Origin: Candidatus Cloacimonadota bacterium
GTDB lineage: Bacteria > Cloacimonadota > Cloacimonadia > Cloacimonadales > TCS61
NCBI GenBank assembly: GCA_030621085.1
Contig: JAUXIJ010000010.1
Span: 1 to 61,131, forward strand
Direction: 5' to 3'
DNA length: 61,131 nt
Below the pieces are notes generated by a model. That model was not told the DNA's origin. It saw only the letters and a program-made list of their open reading frames with translations, and made no database searches. The position numbers and the translations under genes are program-made. Shown piece by piece: positions 47,640 to 56,276 of this stretch (position 1 is the first letter of the stretch; every line of letters starts with the position of its first letter).

Positions 47640-48377
47640 ATGCCTGGATTCTTTGTGCCACAGCTTGCTACCGGTGATGTCAGCATTGTAATCAACGGTG
47701 AAGAATTCCACCATATAATTCATGTATTCCGAAAGAAAATCGGTGAAGAAATCCTGCTGACAAATGGAAAAGGAATTCTGTCAAAAGCAACTATCGCTTC
47801 CACTGATAAGAAAGAACTAACTGCCAACGTCCTGGAAATATGGGAGGAAAAAACATCTCAGCCTAAAATAACCATTGCATTTCCACTACTCAAAAACAAA
47901 CACGATTCCCTCATTGTAGAAAAACTCACCGAACTGGGAGTGAAAGAGTTCTTTCCGCTTATAACAGAAAGAACCGTACGGCAACCATCTAAAAATACAC
48001 TGGATAAATTTACAAAAATAGCCATTTCTGCTATCAAACAGTGTGACAATGCATTTCTACCAAAAATTCATGAATTTTCTACACTAAAGGTATTGATTGA
48101 TAAATTGCAAAAAATGCACAAACAACCCCTGGTGGCGTTGGAAACAGGTGAACACCGTCTTTTAGTCAATGTTGTACAAGAATTCAATGAACAGGAGTTG
48201 TGTCTTATATTTGGTCCTGAAGGAGGATTTAGTCCTGCTGAAATTGATTTTCTACATCAGAAAAATATTCCTATCTTTACGTTGGGCAATCATGTCCTAA
48301 GGGCAGAAACAGCAGCTATTACATCAGTTTCGCAGTTGCTGGGATTTTATCTGAAGCAAAACCCGAAATATTATTAA
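47640..48377 (+). CDS. rsmE: 16S rRNA (uracil1498-N3)-methyltransferase
   Basis: RsmE methylates U1498 of 16S rRNA. The 245-residue protein has an N-terminal PUA-like domain (FFVPQL, HHIIHVFRKKIGEEI) and a SPOUT knot with LLKNKHDSLIVEKLTELGVKEFFPLITERT, LIFGPEGGFSPAEID and LGNHVLRAETAAI. It follows dnaJ, a conserved neighbourhood in many bacteria. It ends one nt before the next gene, so the two are co-transcribed. Confidence 0.94.
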   Translation: MPGFFVPQLATGDVSIVINGEEFHHIIHVFRKKIGEEILLTNGKGILSKATIASTDKKELTANVLEIWEEKTSQPKITIAFPLLKNKHDSLIVEKLTELGVKEFFPLITERTVRQPSKNTLDKFTKIAISAIKQCDNAFLPKIHEFSTLKVLIDKLQKMHKQPLVALETGEHRLLVNVVQEFNEQELCLIFGPEGGFSPAEIDFLHQKNIPIFTLGNHVLRAETAAITSVSQLLGFYLKQNPKYY

Positions 48378-48378
48378 A

Positions 48379-49707
48379 ATGAAAGAGATAATAAAAATAA
48401 TCGTCGATACGATCGTGGGAACCCGTTTCTGGAATAAAACGTTCATCGTGGGTGGATATGTTCGTGACCTGATAATGGAAAAAGAAAGCCCGGATCTGGA
48501 CATTGTGGTTGCACTTGAAAATGGTGGAAATGAATTAGCCCAATTTTTATATGAAAAAGGGATTTCCACAAAACCTGTGATCTTTGAAAGATTCGGCACT
48601 GCTATAGTTAATATCGATGATCATCAAATAGAATTCGTAATGACTCGAAAGGAAGCATATTCTCCACATTCACGCAAACCCGATGTTGCGTCTGGTAGTT
48701 TAGAAGAAGATATTCAGCGGCGGGATTTCACGATCAACTCGCTATCGATGAATATAAATACAGGTGATATCAGCGACCTTACAGGCAAAGGTCGGGAAGA
48801 TATTACAGATAAAATTATTCGTACTGTTTCCGATCCTGAAATCACTTTAAAAGAAGATCCCCTGCGTATGCTACGTGCAGTTCGTTTTGCTGTACAACTG
48901 AATTTTGAGATCGAAGCGCAAACGCAGGACGGCATTAAACAACAAGCTGATCAATTAACGCATATTTCCTGGGAACGAAAACGAGATGAACTTACAAAAA
49001 TACTGCTTTCCGGGTATCCTGCTCAAGGTATCGAAATGTTAAAACATTTGGGGCTGATTAAGCATCTGATTCCTGAACTGGAAGAAATATTTTCTCTTCC
49101 CGCTGAAAACAATGATGACCTGGATGTTTATTCGCATTCTCTCAAAGTTATGGAGCAAGTTCGTCCTTATCTTAGTTTACGTTTGGCAGGACTTCTGCAT
49201 AATATTGCAAAAGGAACAATTCCAAAAGAAGCTGAAATTAATTTCGCGAATTTTGAAACTCAAGATGCTTTATTAATTAAGCAGATTTTAAAGAGATTGA
49301 TGTTCCCGAATGAGGTTATTAAGGAAGTAATTTTCCTGGTGGATAATTATACACGTTTAGATTCTATGGAAAACATGGAAACGCTTTCCAATACATTTGT
49401 TATGGGATTTATAAAGGAAATGAGGGGTAATCTGGATATTCTATTTGAATTCATACAGGCAGATAAGATCAGTCATATTCCCAAATATTGCAAACCGGAT
49501 TTCATTCCTGTGCTAAAAAAAAGAATAGACAAGATAAGAAAAATATTCGAAGGAAGAACCATGCCCGTAAAAGGTGTGGATATTATAGAATATTTTAATA
49601 TTTCGGCTGGAGAAAAAGTTGGCGAATTACTAAAAAAAGCAGAAAATATCTGGTGGGAACGTCCTGAGTGGACGAAAGAATTGATCTTGAAAGAAATAAA
49701 ATTATAG
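48379..49707 (+). CDS. CCA-adding enzyme/poly(A) polymerase family nucleotidyltransferase
   Basis: This 442-residue class II nucleotidyltransferase has FIVGGYVRDLIM, the catalytic DLDIVV aspartates, RRDFTINSLSMNI and LKEDPLRMLRAVRFA. The C-terminal half contains an HD-like region, YSHSLKVMEQVRPYLSLRLAGLLHNIAKG, in which the usual His-Asp pair reads His-Asn, so phosphohydrolase activity is doubtful. It could add CCA to tRNA or poly(A) to RNA; no specificity motif decides. It follows rsmE by one nt. Confidence 0.88.
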   Translation: MKEIIKIIVDTIVGTRFWNKTFIVGGYVRDLIMEKESPDLDIVVALENGGNELAQFLYEKGISTKPVIFERFGTAIVNIDDHQIEFVMTRKEAYSPHSRKPDVASGSLEEDIQRRDFTINSLSMNINTGDISDLTGKGREDITDKIIRTVSDPEITLKEDPLRMLRAVRFAVQLNFEIEAQTQDGIKQQADQLTHISWERKRDELTKILLSGYPAQGIEMLKHLGLIKHLIPELEEIFSLPAENNDDLDVYSHSLKVMEQVRPYLSLRLAGLLHNIAKGTIPKEAEINFANFETQDALLIKQILKRLMFPNEVIKEVIFLVDNYTRLDSMENMETLSNTFVMGFIKEMRGNLDILFEFIQADKISHIPKYCKPDFIPVLKKRIDKIRKIFEGRTMPVKGVDIIEYFNISAGEKVGELLKKAENIWWERPEWTKELILKEIKL

Positions 49708-49716
49708 GAGGATATA

Positions 49717-50118
49717 ATGGATAGTAACAAGAATGAAAGCAAAGTAACTAAAACAGTTCGTGATGGTGTGGTTAAGGCAATCCATACTGGTGAAGACATC
49801 GCTAAAACTGTGGGAATCATTACCAGGGAAATTATCAAAACAACTAAAGATGAGGACATGAATACAAAAGAAAAAGCACAAAAACTTGCCAAAGAAGCAC
49901 TGGAAGGCGTTAAAGAGGGTTATAAAAAAGCCCAGCCGCCAACCGAGGAATTTGTAAAAAAAGCATCTAAATCCATTTTTGAAACATTTAAGGAATACGC
50001 TCCCAAAGTTGCTCATTTCTCAAAAGATGTTTTCGAAGGAATCCGCGACGGCGCCAAAGAAGTTCTCGACGAAAGCAAGAAAAAACCGGAAGAAAAGGAA
50101 GAAGAAAAAGAAGAATAA
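49717..50118 (+). CDS. small charged helical protein of unknown function
   Basis: This 133-residue protein is nearly all amphipathic helix. It contains repeated Lys/Glu/Thr-rich segments (VTKTVRDGVVKAIHTGEDIAK, EKAQKLAKEALEGVKEGYKKA, VFEGIRDGAKEVLDE) and a Lys/Glu-only tail. There is no signal peptide, membrane helix or enzyme motif. The 11-residue-like periodicity recalls LEA-type or phasin-like stress proteins. It starts 9 nt after the nucleotidyltransferase with a GGAGG site and closes the plus-strand run. The function is unknown. Confidence 0.7.
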   Translation: MDSNKNESKVTKTVRDGVVKAIHTGEDIAKTVGIITREIIKTTKDEDMNTKEKAQKLAKEALEGVKEGYKKAQPPTEEFVKKASKSIFETFKEYAPKVAHFSKDVFEGIRDGAKEVLDESKKKPEEKEEEKEE

Positions 50119-50124
50119 AATACT

Positions 50125-50268
50125 GAAGGTTCTGGGTTCTCTCACATAAATTCTCGATTCACACTCTCCGGCAATTGCCGGATTACTGCGAATCAAGTCT
50201 TATCTCGTTCCTATCCGGCAGTTGCCGGATGGGAACGGAACATAGTGCGAAACCCCGTTTCGTTATAA
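50125..50268. repeat. dispersed palindromic repeat, copy A (72-bp core at 50197-50268)
   Basis: The element starts GAAGGTTCTGGGTTCT and ends CCCCGTTTCGTTATAA. Its core matches 56205-56276 at 68 of 72 positions and contains the palindrome ATCCGGCA-GT-TGCCGGAT inside a longer GTTCC...GGAAC stem. Between its ends it carries a further hairpin (CCGGCAATTGCCGG within GATTC...GAATC) that copy B lacks. Confidence 0.9.
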
Positions 50269-50271
50269 AGT

Positions 50272-50324
50272 AACTTTGAAAAAGTTTATAAGCAAGATTC
50301 TCTCTGGTAAACTTTTTCAAAGTT
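50272..50324. terminator. 17-bp perfect inverted repeat between convergent genes
   Basis: AACTTTGAAAAAGTTTA (50272-50288) and its exact complement (50308-50324) flank a 19-nt loop. It lies 8 nt beyond the stop of the minus-strand giant gene and 150 nt beyond the plus-strand 133-residue gene, as expected for a bidirectional terminator, although no long T-tract follows on either strand. Confidence 0.65.
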
Positions 50325-50332
50325 CAATTAAA

Positions 50333-53300
50333 CTATTTTAACAGTAACATTTTCTTTAATTCAACAAAACTCTCCGTTTGTAATTTATAAAGATACACCC
50401 CAGAGCTGCAATTTTCTGCATTCCATAGATAATCATGTTTACCGGAATTGAACCTTTGAGATTCTATTATTTGCCCCTTCAAGTTAAATATGGAAAGAAC
50501 TCCAAATTCATTTTCCCTGATATCAAATTGTATGTTAGTTACCGGATTGAAAGGATTGGGATAATTCTGGTAGAGTTTAGTAATTATAGGGATTACAACT
50601 CCCCCTGAACCAGATACATCATTCACAGTAACATTCCACAGGAAGTTCAGTTCATCTCGTGTGCCAAAGTTATCCGTAACATAGAGTGTTATCTCATATT
50701 CACCGGCTGAGTTTTCGTCGGTAATAAAATCGAATGTACTTACCACGGATACTTCTTCACCTTCTACCTGCCAGCTATATTCAAGGTCATTTCCATCAGG
50801 GTCGTAAGCATTGATGGAGAAGTTGATCACATCTCCCTCATCTATCGTGATATCTCCCTCAGGAGGAATGAGTTCATCCACAACTATCGGTTGGTCAACA
50901 TCGTTCACGGTAATATCCCAGGAATAATTCAAAGTATTTCTGGAAACGCTTCCAGAAATACTACGAGTTCCAAAATTATCTGTAACTTCTAATGTTACTA
51001 AATACTCTCCTGCCGAAGTGTAATCAGTTATGAAATCATATGTACTTATAATGGAGACTTCTACTCCATCTAATTTCCAACTATACTCTAATGGATTACC
51101 ATCAGGATCGTAAGCATCTATAAAGAAGTTGATAGTTTCAGTTTCATCGATGGTTACAGGTCCAGGTGGAGGTTGAATATCATTTACTACGATTTCCTGA
51201 TCTACATCATTTACAGTAACATTCCATTCAAAATACAAAGAATTGTCAGTGAAATTATCGGTCACATCCAGAGTTACAAGATACAAACCTGCTGATGTGT
51301 AATCTGTTGTGAAATCATAAGTACTTATTGTGGAGACTTCTACACCATCTAATTTCCAGCTATACTCTAATGGATTACCATCAGGATCGAAAGCATCTAT
51401 AAAGAAGTTGATGGTCTCAGTTTCATCGATGGTAATTGCCCCAGGTGGAGGTTGAATATCATTTACTACAATTTCCTGATCTACATCATTCACTGTAACA
51501 TTCCATTCATAATACAAAGAATTGTCAGTGAAATTATCGGTAACAAAAAGCGTGACAGAATAAATTCCTGATGAAGTGTAATTTGTAGTAAAGAGATATG
51601 TACTGTCTGTGGAAACTCCAACTCCGTCAAGTTGCCAACTGTACTCCAGTGGATTCCCATCCGGATCGTAAGCATCTATAAAGAAGTTGATAGTTTCAGT
51701 TTCATCGATGGTTACAGGTCCAGGTGGAGGTTGAATATCATTTACTACAATTTCCTGATCTACATCATTCACTGTAACATTCCACTCATAATACAAAGAA
51801 TTATCACTGAAATTATCGGTCACATCCAGAGTTACAAAATAGTTTCCTGCCGAAGTATAATCAGTTATGAAATCATATGAACTAACTGTTGAGACCCCAA
51901 CTCCATCAAGTTCCCAACTATATTCAAGAGGATTCCCATCCGGATCATAAGCATCGATAAAGAAGTTGATGGTGTCCATTTCATCGATGGTTACAGGCCC
52001 TGGAGGAGGCTGAATATTGTTCACTACAATCTCTTGATCTACATCGTTAACAATAAGTTGCCATTCCTGGTAATCGATTGCTCTCGATTCTGAATCTATA
52101 TTTATCTCACTTGCTTTATTGGATGCTGATATACCTGAAAAGCCAAATGTCCTTTCAGCTACTCCATCATCTACAATGCATTTTATCATATACGTTCCAG
52201 CAGAAGTATAATTGGTTGTATGAGTATAAGTGCTATCGGTTTGTCCGGTTTGAGGAACTTCATCTATATACCACTGGAAAGAAAGGATATCTCCATCGAT
52301 ATCACTGGCACTGATCCAGAATAACTGTGATTCGGTTTCATTGATCGTAATAGGAGAATATGAAGGAAAATAAGAATCTATCACAGGATCGTCATTCACG
52401 TTATCAATAGTAACTCTAACTTCATCATCTACAGATTCCAGGCTGTCATCTGTTGCTGTGAATGTAATATCTTCAAATCCAAACCAGTCGGGATCGGGTG
52501 TTAACGTAACTATCCCGGAAACTATGCTCACATCGATATAAGTATTACCTGAATAGGAAAATGTCAAAACATCTCCATAAGGAAGATCTGCATCATCGAA
52601 CACATTATTCAGATCTATAGAAGAATTGGAAGTGTCTTCATCGAAAGAGAAATCTGTTATGGGATTTTGGACAATTGGTGTGGAGTTCAACACCGTTATA
52701 TAATCTATTTTAGTTTCGATATCGGTGGAATCATTTATGTTGGTTACTGTTAAAGAAACCGTGTAAGCACCTCGATTGTAATATTCGTTAGTGGGATCCT
52801 GCACAGCAGAATTATTGCCATCACCAAAATCCCAATTCCATTCATCAATCACACCTGTTCCTTGCGAAGAAAGATCAGTAAAAATAACTTGCAAAGGTGA
52901 GTATCCATTTGTTGTATCCGCTGTAAAATCTGCTATTGGAGGAATTGGGTTTAAAATTTGATCATAATAATAAGCTCCCATATCTGCTATTGTACCGTCC
53001 GGGTCCAATGGTGATGCAGGATCTCCAGCATCTATGCACGGGGAGGTTGACTGCAGGTGGTAATCTCCGATTGACGGATTAACAAATAACGGGTTAGTAT
53101 CTATATTACCAGACAGCCAGTTTACAGTTCCGTTATTGTTTGTTACAATTCCAGTTTCTCCACCCTGAATATCGGAATAAGATATTGTGATTGAATTAGG
53201 ATCCCAATAATCATAAAAATAGATCTCTTCCGGAGTATCATTCCACATAATACAATTTACAAAACTCGAAGAGAAACCATCTTTACAAAAAATCCCACCA

Positions 53301-55117
53301 CCATAAGAAGCAGAATTACCCGTTATGGTTACATTCTGTAGATTCGTATTGGAATTACCTTTAAAGAAAATTCCACCACCATTTGAAATAGCAGAATTGT
53401 CTGATATTGTTACATACTCTAAACTCGGACTTGAGTAAGAACAGGAAATCCCACCACCATGTGAACTAGCAGAATTTTCGCTGATCGTCACATTGATTAA
53501 ACTTGGGTTGGAATTACTGTAACAGTTTAATCCGCCACCGCTACCATTAAAGGCTGTATTCCCACTGATCGTCACATTCACTAAACTCGGAGAGGAATTA
53601 GAACAACAATAAATTCCACCGCCATTATAAGCACTATTTCCGCTAACCGTCACATTCTCAAAACTAGGGCTTGACTCCACGCAAATAATCCCACCTCCTC
53701 CAAACCAGTTAGACTTACTGTAAACCCCAATCATTGTCAGGCTTTCAATTACGATGTCCTGATCTTGATGAAAAGCTAGTCCACCTATCAAACCCTCAGC
53801 ATCCAAAATAACGCCATTCTCTGATTCTCCGGATAAAGAAACATAACTAACCATATTGAGGGGGAAATGCTCCCCGGTCGTGGACGGACTGTAAACACCG
53901 TCGGCAAGATGAATCGTATGGGGATTGAGACTATCAGCCTGGATTTTCGAAAGAGCAAAGTATATGGTTCGTAGAGGATCAACAGACGATTGACCGCTGT
54001 TAGTGTCATCTCCAGCAGGATTCACATACAAGTCGCTGTTTACCCTTTCAATTTTACTATGAAGAATATCAAAGGTGAAATTTCCTAATGGTTGCGCAAA
54101 ATAATCCGTGGGATCAATAACTGTGAAGGTATCCACAACAACATCAATGATGGAGCTGGCATACAACTCATTTCCCAAACCGGCGTAGTTGAAGTAAATA
54201 TTACAGCGATTCTCAGTATCAAAATATGGGATGCAATCCGACCAACAGTAAATCCCGCCACCAATAGAAGCCGTATTTCCACTGATCGTTACATTTTCCA
54301 AACTCGGGTTACAATTATTGCGTAAGCAAATCCCGCCACCTTGATCGTAGGCTGTATTCCCGGTGATCGTCACATTCTCCAAACTCGGGTTGCAATTATC
54401 GCTTAAGTAAATCCCACCACCCACAGAAGCGGTATGTCCACTGATCGTTACATTTAACAAAGTCGGATTGGATGAACTACCAATAACTATCCCACTGCCC
54501 TCATTGTCACTCACTATCACATTTACCAAAATCGGGTTTGAACTATATCCACAAAAAATTCCCCAACAACCATTCTCGCTTACCGTCACAGACTCAAGAC
54601 TGGGGCTGGAATCAATACAGTAAATTCCGGTACCTGTATTTCCATTGATCGTCAAATTGACTAAACTCGGACTGGAATCCCAATCTAAGTAAATCCCCTG
54701 ACCTGTATTGTTCCTCACCTTCATATTCTCAAGACTAGGGTTGGAGTAAAACCGGCAGCCAATCCCACCCCCTAAATTACTCGAACCGTTTATGACGGTA
54801 AATCCGCTCAATACAGCCGTCAAAGTTTCCCCGTTTTCAAAGGTCACTACACTTCCAACTTGATTTCCATTAATAATGGTTGAAGAAATATAAGCTGTAT
54901 CTTGAGTAGTTAAATAAAGACTGCCTATTGTAATGTTCTTACCTGCATAATTTATGTTCTCAAGATAAGTCCCAGGTTGCACAAGTATTGTATCACCATT
55001 TACAGATGCAGTAATTGCAGAATAAAATGTTGTATAGTCGTCTGGGATATTAATAATAGTTGAGAATAGAAATGTTGATAAAATAAGAAAAAATAAAATA
55101 AATAATATGGTTTTCAT
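50333..55117 (-). CDS. giant exported beta-helix/PKD/Ig-repeat protein with C-terminal sorting domain
   Basis: The ATG at 55117 has GGAGG upstream and gives 1594 residues with signal peptide MKTILFILFFLILSTFLFS. Layout: beta-helix with repeated NVTISGNTA turns (about 20-330); a DUF1565-like start VNPAGDDTNSGQSSVDPLRTI (near 360) and a second beta-helix to about 700; a PKD domain with WDFGDGNNSAVQDP (about 722-809); a cadherin-like module with DEDTSN and PDPDWFGFEDITFTATDD (810-910); five or six Ig/PKD-like repeats of about 93 residues beginning VNDVDQEIVV; and the NYPNPFNPVTNIQFDI...KMLLLK module. It is probably a type IX-secreted adhesin or glycan-binding surface protein. The repeats are near-identical in DNA and one holds a palindromic insertion. 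Confidence 0.88.
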   Translation of the reverse strand: MKTILFILFFLILSTFLFSTIINIPDDYTTFYSAITASVNGDTILVQPGTYLENINYAGKNITIGSLYLTTQDTAYISSTIINGNQVGSVVTFENGETLTAVLSGFTVINGSSNLGGGIGCRFYSNPSLENMKVRNNTGQGIYLDWDSSPSLVNLTINGNTGTGIYCIDSSPSLESVTVSENGCWGIFCGYSSNPILVNVIVSDNEGSGIVIGSSSNPTLLNVTISGHTASVGGGIYLSDNCNPSLENVTITGNTAYDQGGGICLRNNCNPSLENVTISGNTASIGGGIYCWSDCIPYFDTENRCNIYFNYAGLGNELYASSIIDVVVDTFTVIDPTDYFAQPLGNFTFDILHSKIERVNSDLYVNPAGDDTNSGQSSVDPLRTIYFALSKIQADSLNPHTIHLADGVYSPSTTGEHFPLNMVSYVSLSGESENGVILDAEGLIGGLAFHQDQDIVIESLTMIGVYSKSNWFGGGGIICVESSPSFENVTVSGNSAYNGGGIYCCSNSSPSLVNVTISGNTAFNGSGGGLNCYSNSNPSLINVTISENSASSHGGGISCSYSSPSLEYVTISDNSAISNGGGIFFKGNSNTNLQNVTITGNSASYGGGIFCKDGFSSSFVNCIMWNDTPEEIYFYDYWDPNSITISYSDIQGGETGIVTNNNGTVNWLSGNIDTNPLFVNPSIGDYHLQSTSPCIDAGDPASPLDPDGTIADMGAYYYDQILNPIPPIADFTADTTNGYSPLQVIFTDLSSQGTGVIDEWNWDFGDGNNSAVQDPTNEYYNRGAYTVSLTVTNINDSTDIETKIDYITVLNSTPIVQNPITDFSFDEDTSNSSIDLNNVFDDADLPYGDVLTFSYSGNTYIDVSIVSGIVTLTPDPDWFGFEDITFTATDDSLESVDDEVRVTIDNVNDDPVIDSYFPSYSPITINETESQLFWISASDIDGDILSFQWYIDEVPQTGQTDSTYTHTTNYTSAGTYMIKCIVDDGVAERTFGFSGISASNKASEINIDSESRAIDYQEWQLIVNDVDQEIVVNNIQPPPGPVTIDEMDTINFFIDAYDPDGNPLEYSWELDGVGVSTVSSYDFITDYTSAGNYFVTLDVTDNFSDNSLYYEWNVTVNDVDQEIVVNDIQPPPGPVTIDETETINFFIDAYDPDGNPLEYSWQLDGVGVSTDSTYLFTTNYTSSGIYSVTLFVTDNFTDNSLYYEWNVTVNDVDQEIVVNDIQPPPGAITIDETETINFFIDAFDPDGNPLEYSWKLDGVEVSTISTYDFTTDYTSAGLYLVTLDVTDNFTDNSLYFEWNVTVNDVDQEIVVNDIQPPPGPVTIDETETINFFIDAYDPDGNPLEYSWKLDGVEVSIISTYDFITDYTSAGEYLVTLEVTDNFGTRSISGSVSRNTLNYSWDITVNDVDQPIVVDELIPPEGDITIDEGDVINFSINAYDPDGNDLEYSWQVEGEEVSVVSTFDFITDENSAGEYEITLYVTDNFGTRDELNFLWNVTVNDVSGSGGVVIPIITKLYQNYPNPFNPVTNIQFDIRENEFGVLSIFNLKGQIIESQRFNSGKHDYLWNAENCSSGVYLYKLQTESFVELKKMLLLK
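50892..52040 (-). repeat. tandem 279-bp coding repeats
   Basis: Successive copies of the VNDVDQEIVV start lie 279 nt apart (near 52036, 51757, 51478, 51199), then 307 nt to 50892 because the last full copy carries an extra 28-30 nt. Adjacent copies share long identical stretches, such as those encoding TINFFIDAYDPDGNPLEYSW, which implies recent duplication or gene conversion. Confidence 0.88.
50933..50962. repeat. palindrome inserted in-frame in an Ig repeat
   Basis: AGTATTTCTGGAA (50933-50945) and its exact complement (50950-50962) flank the loop ACGC. It encodes the extra residues SISGSVSRNT between NFGTR and LNYSW, which no other repeat copy has. Confidence 0.85.
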
Positions 55118-55248
55118 AAATACCTCCAATTTTGGTTTTTGAAATATTCATACCTTTAAAGTAAGTGCAAAATATGTACTAGTAAAAATTATCTAAAATG
55201 GTGACATCGCAAAATCTCCAGCACCTTACAGTCACCTGAATTAACATG

Positions 55249-56079
55249 TTATCTACACGTGTTAAGGGTACCAAGATAAGAGTCCCTAGTTTCTTTATCT
55301 TCGAATTTAGAGTAAATTCTTTCATTCAACAGTTTCTTCATACATTCGATAACAATATCTTGTAAATGATGTAGATGCTTTAGATACTCAATAGGTTCTT
55401 TGTTTGCTACTATATTTCCGTGCACAATTCGAGATCTAATTTCGTAAAGCTGAAAGATATCATCAAAATTACACCCGGGTTTTGATTCTAAAATTGAGGA
55501 TACTCGCGTACAAATGGTTTCCGTAGCTGCTCCTGGTGTATCTTTAGAGAATATGGCCTCAAGAGTATTCATGAGAAACATGAAGGACACAATCCAATGT
55601 GTATGATGGAATGCCAAAAATAAAAAATAAATGGCATTGTGACATCGTGGTGAAATTCCATCCATTTTCGTAAGATTCTGAAATCCAGTGTCTATAATAA
55701 GAAGTTCCTCTTTAGTGTATGGAATTGGATTTTTCTCGAATTCATGAATGTAAGTAATTGTTGAATTCAAACGAGAGCATTTTTTAATGTTATCTTTGCA
55801 CAGGCGATATTGTATAAAAGGAGGTTTGCCCTGACTAAAAATTCTGAAAGATAGAAGTAGAAAATTGACTTTTATACAATATTTTGTGATATCATCGTGA
55901 TCAAATATTAAAGCCCAAGATGGATCGGTCATGTATTCGATATCTAAAGGTGAAAATAAATCAATACTTGGAATTTCTTCATTAGCACTAAATCTTCCAA
56001 TTTTCAGTTGTTCTCCTGAAAATTGGAAAGGATCATTATGTAAATATTCAAATTGGAATAATGGCATCACTATTTTCAT
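55249..56079 (-). CDS. Apea-like HEPN domain protein
   Basis: This 276-residue protein resembles the Apea-like HEPN group. The C-terminal half has helices with FMFLMNTLEAIFS, TRVSSIL and LYEIRSRIVHGN, where Arg215-x4-His220 matches the HEPN RNase signature Rx4-6H. The N-terminal half is not recognised. HEPN proteins of this kind are often RNases in defence or toxin systems, but no partner antitoxin or nuclease is adjacent. There is no signal peptide. An AGAGGT site precedes the ATG. The gene sits between the giant surface protein and a repeat array, and both are bracketed by 72-bp direct repeats. The 119 nt between it and the giant gene show nothing. Activity is inferred. Confidence 0.65.
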   Translation of the reverse strand: MKIVMPLFQFEYLHNDPFQFSGEQLKIGRFSANEEIPSIDLFSPLDIEYMTDPSWALIFDHDDITKYCIKVNFLLLSFRIFSQGKPPFIQYRLCKDNIKKCSRLNSTITYIHEFEKNPIPYTKEELLIIDTGFQNLTKMDGISPRCHNAIYFLFLAFHHTHWIVSFMFLMNTLEAIFSKDTPGAATETICTRVSSILESKPGCNFDDIFQLYEIRSRIVHGNIVANKEPIEYLKHLHHLQDIVIECMKKLLNERIYSKFEDKETRDSYLGTLNTCR

Positions 56080-56166
56080 AATTTCTACCTCTTAGATTAA
56101 AGTTATTTTCAATAACGAAACTGGTTTTTGGTGATTTTAGAGTCAAGGAATAAATAATAAACCGTT

Positions 56167-56276
56167 GAAAAGGTTCTGGGTTCTGGGTTTTGGGTTTTGG
56201 GTTAGTCTTATCTCGTTCCTATCCGGCAGTTGCCGGATGGGAATGGAACACGGTGCGAATCCCCGTTTCGTTATAA
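56167..56276. repeat. dispersed palindromic repeat, copy B (72-bp core at 56205-56276)
   Basis: This is a direct copy of the element at 50125-50268. It starts with GGTTCTGGGTTCTGGGTTTTGGG, a run of near-identical 7-mers, then goes straight into the shared core without the extra hairpin. The four core differences are single substitutions. Confidence 0.9.

Noticed and set aside
50892..52040. Tandem repeats as a CRISPR array
   Set aside because: Units are 279 bp, in frame and coding for Ig-like domains; there are no short direct repeats with unique spacers.
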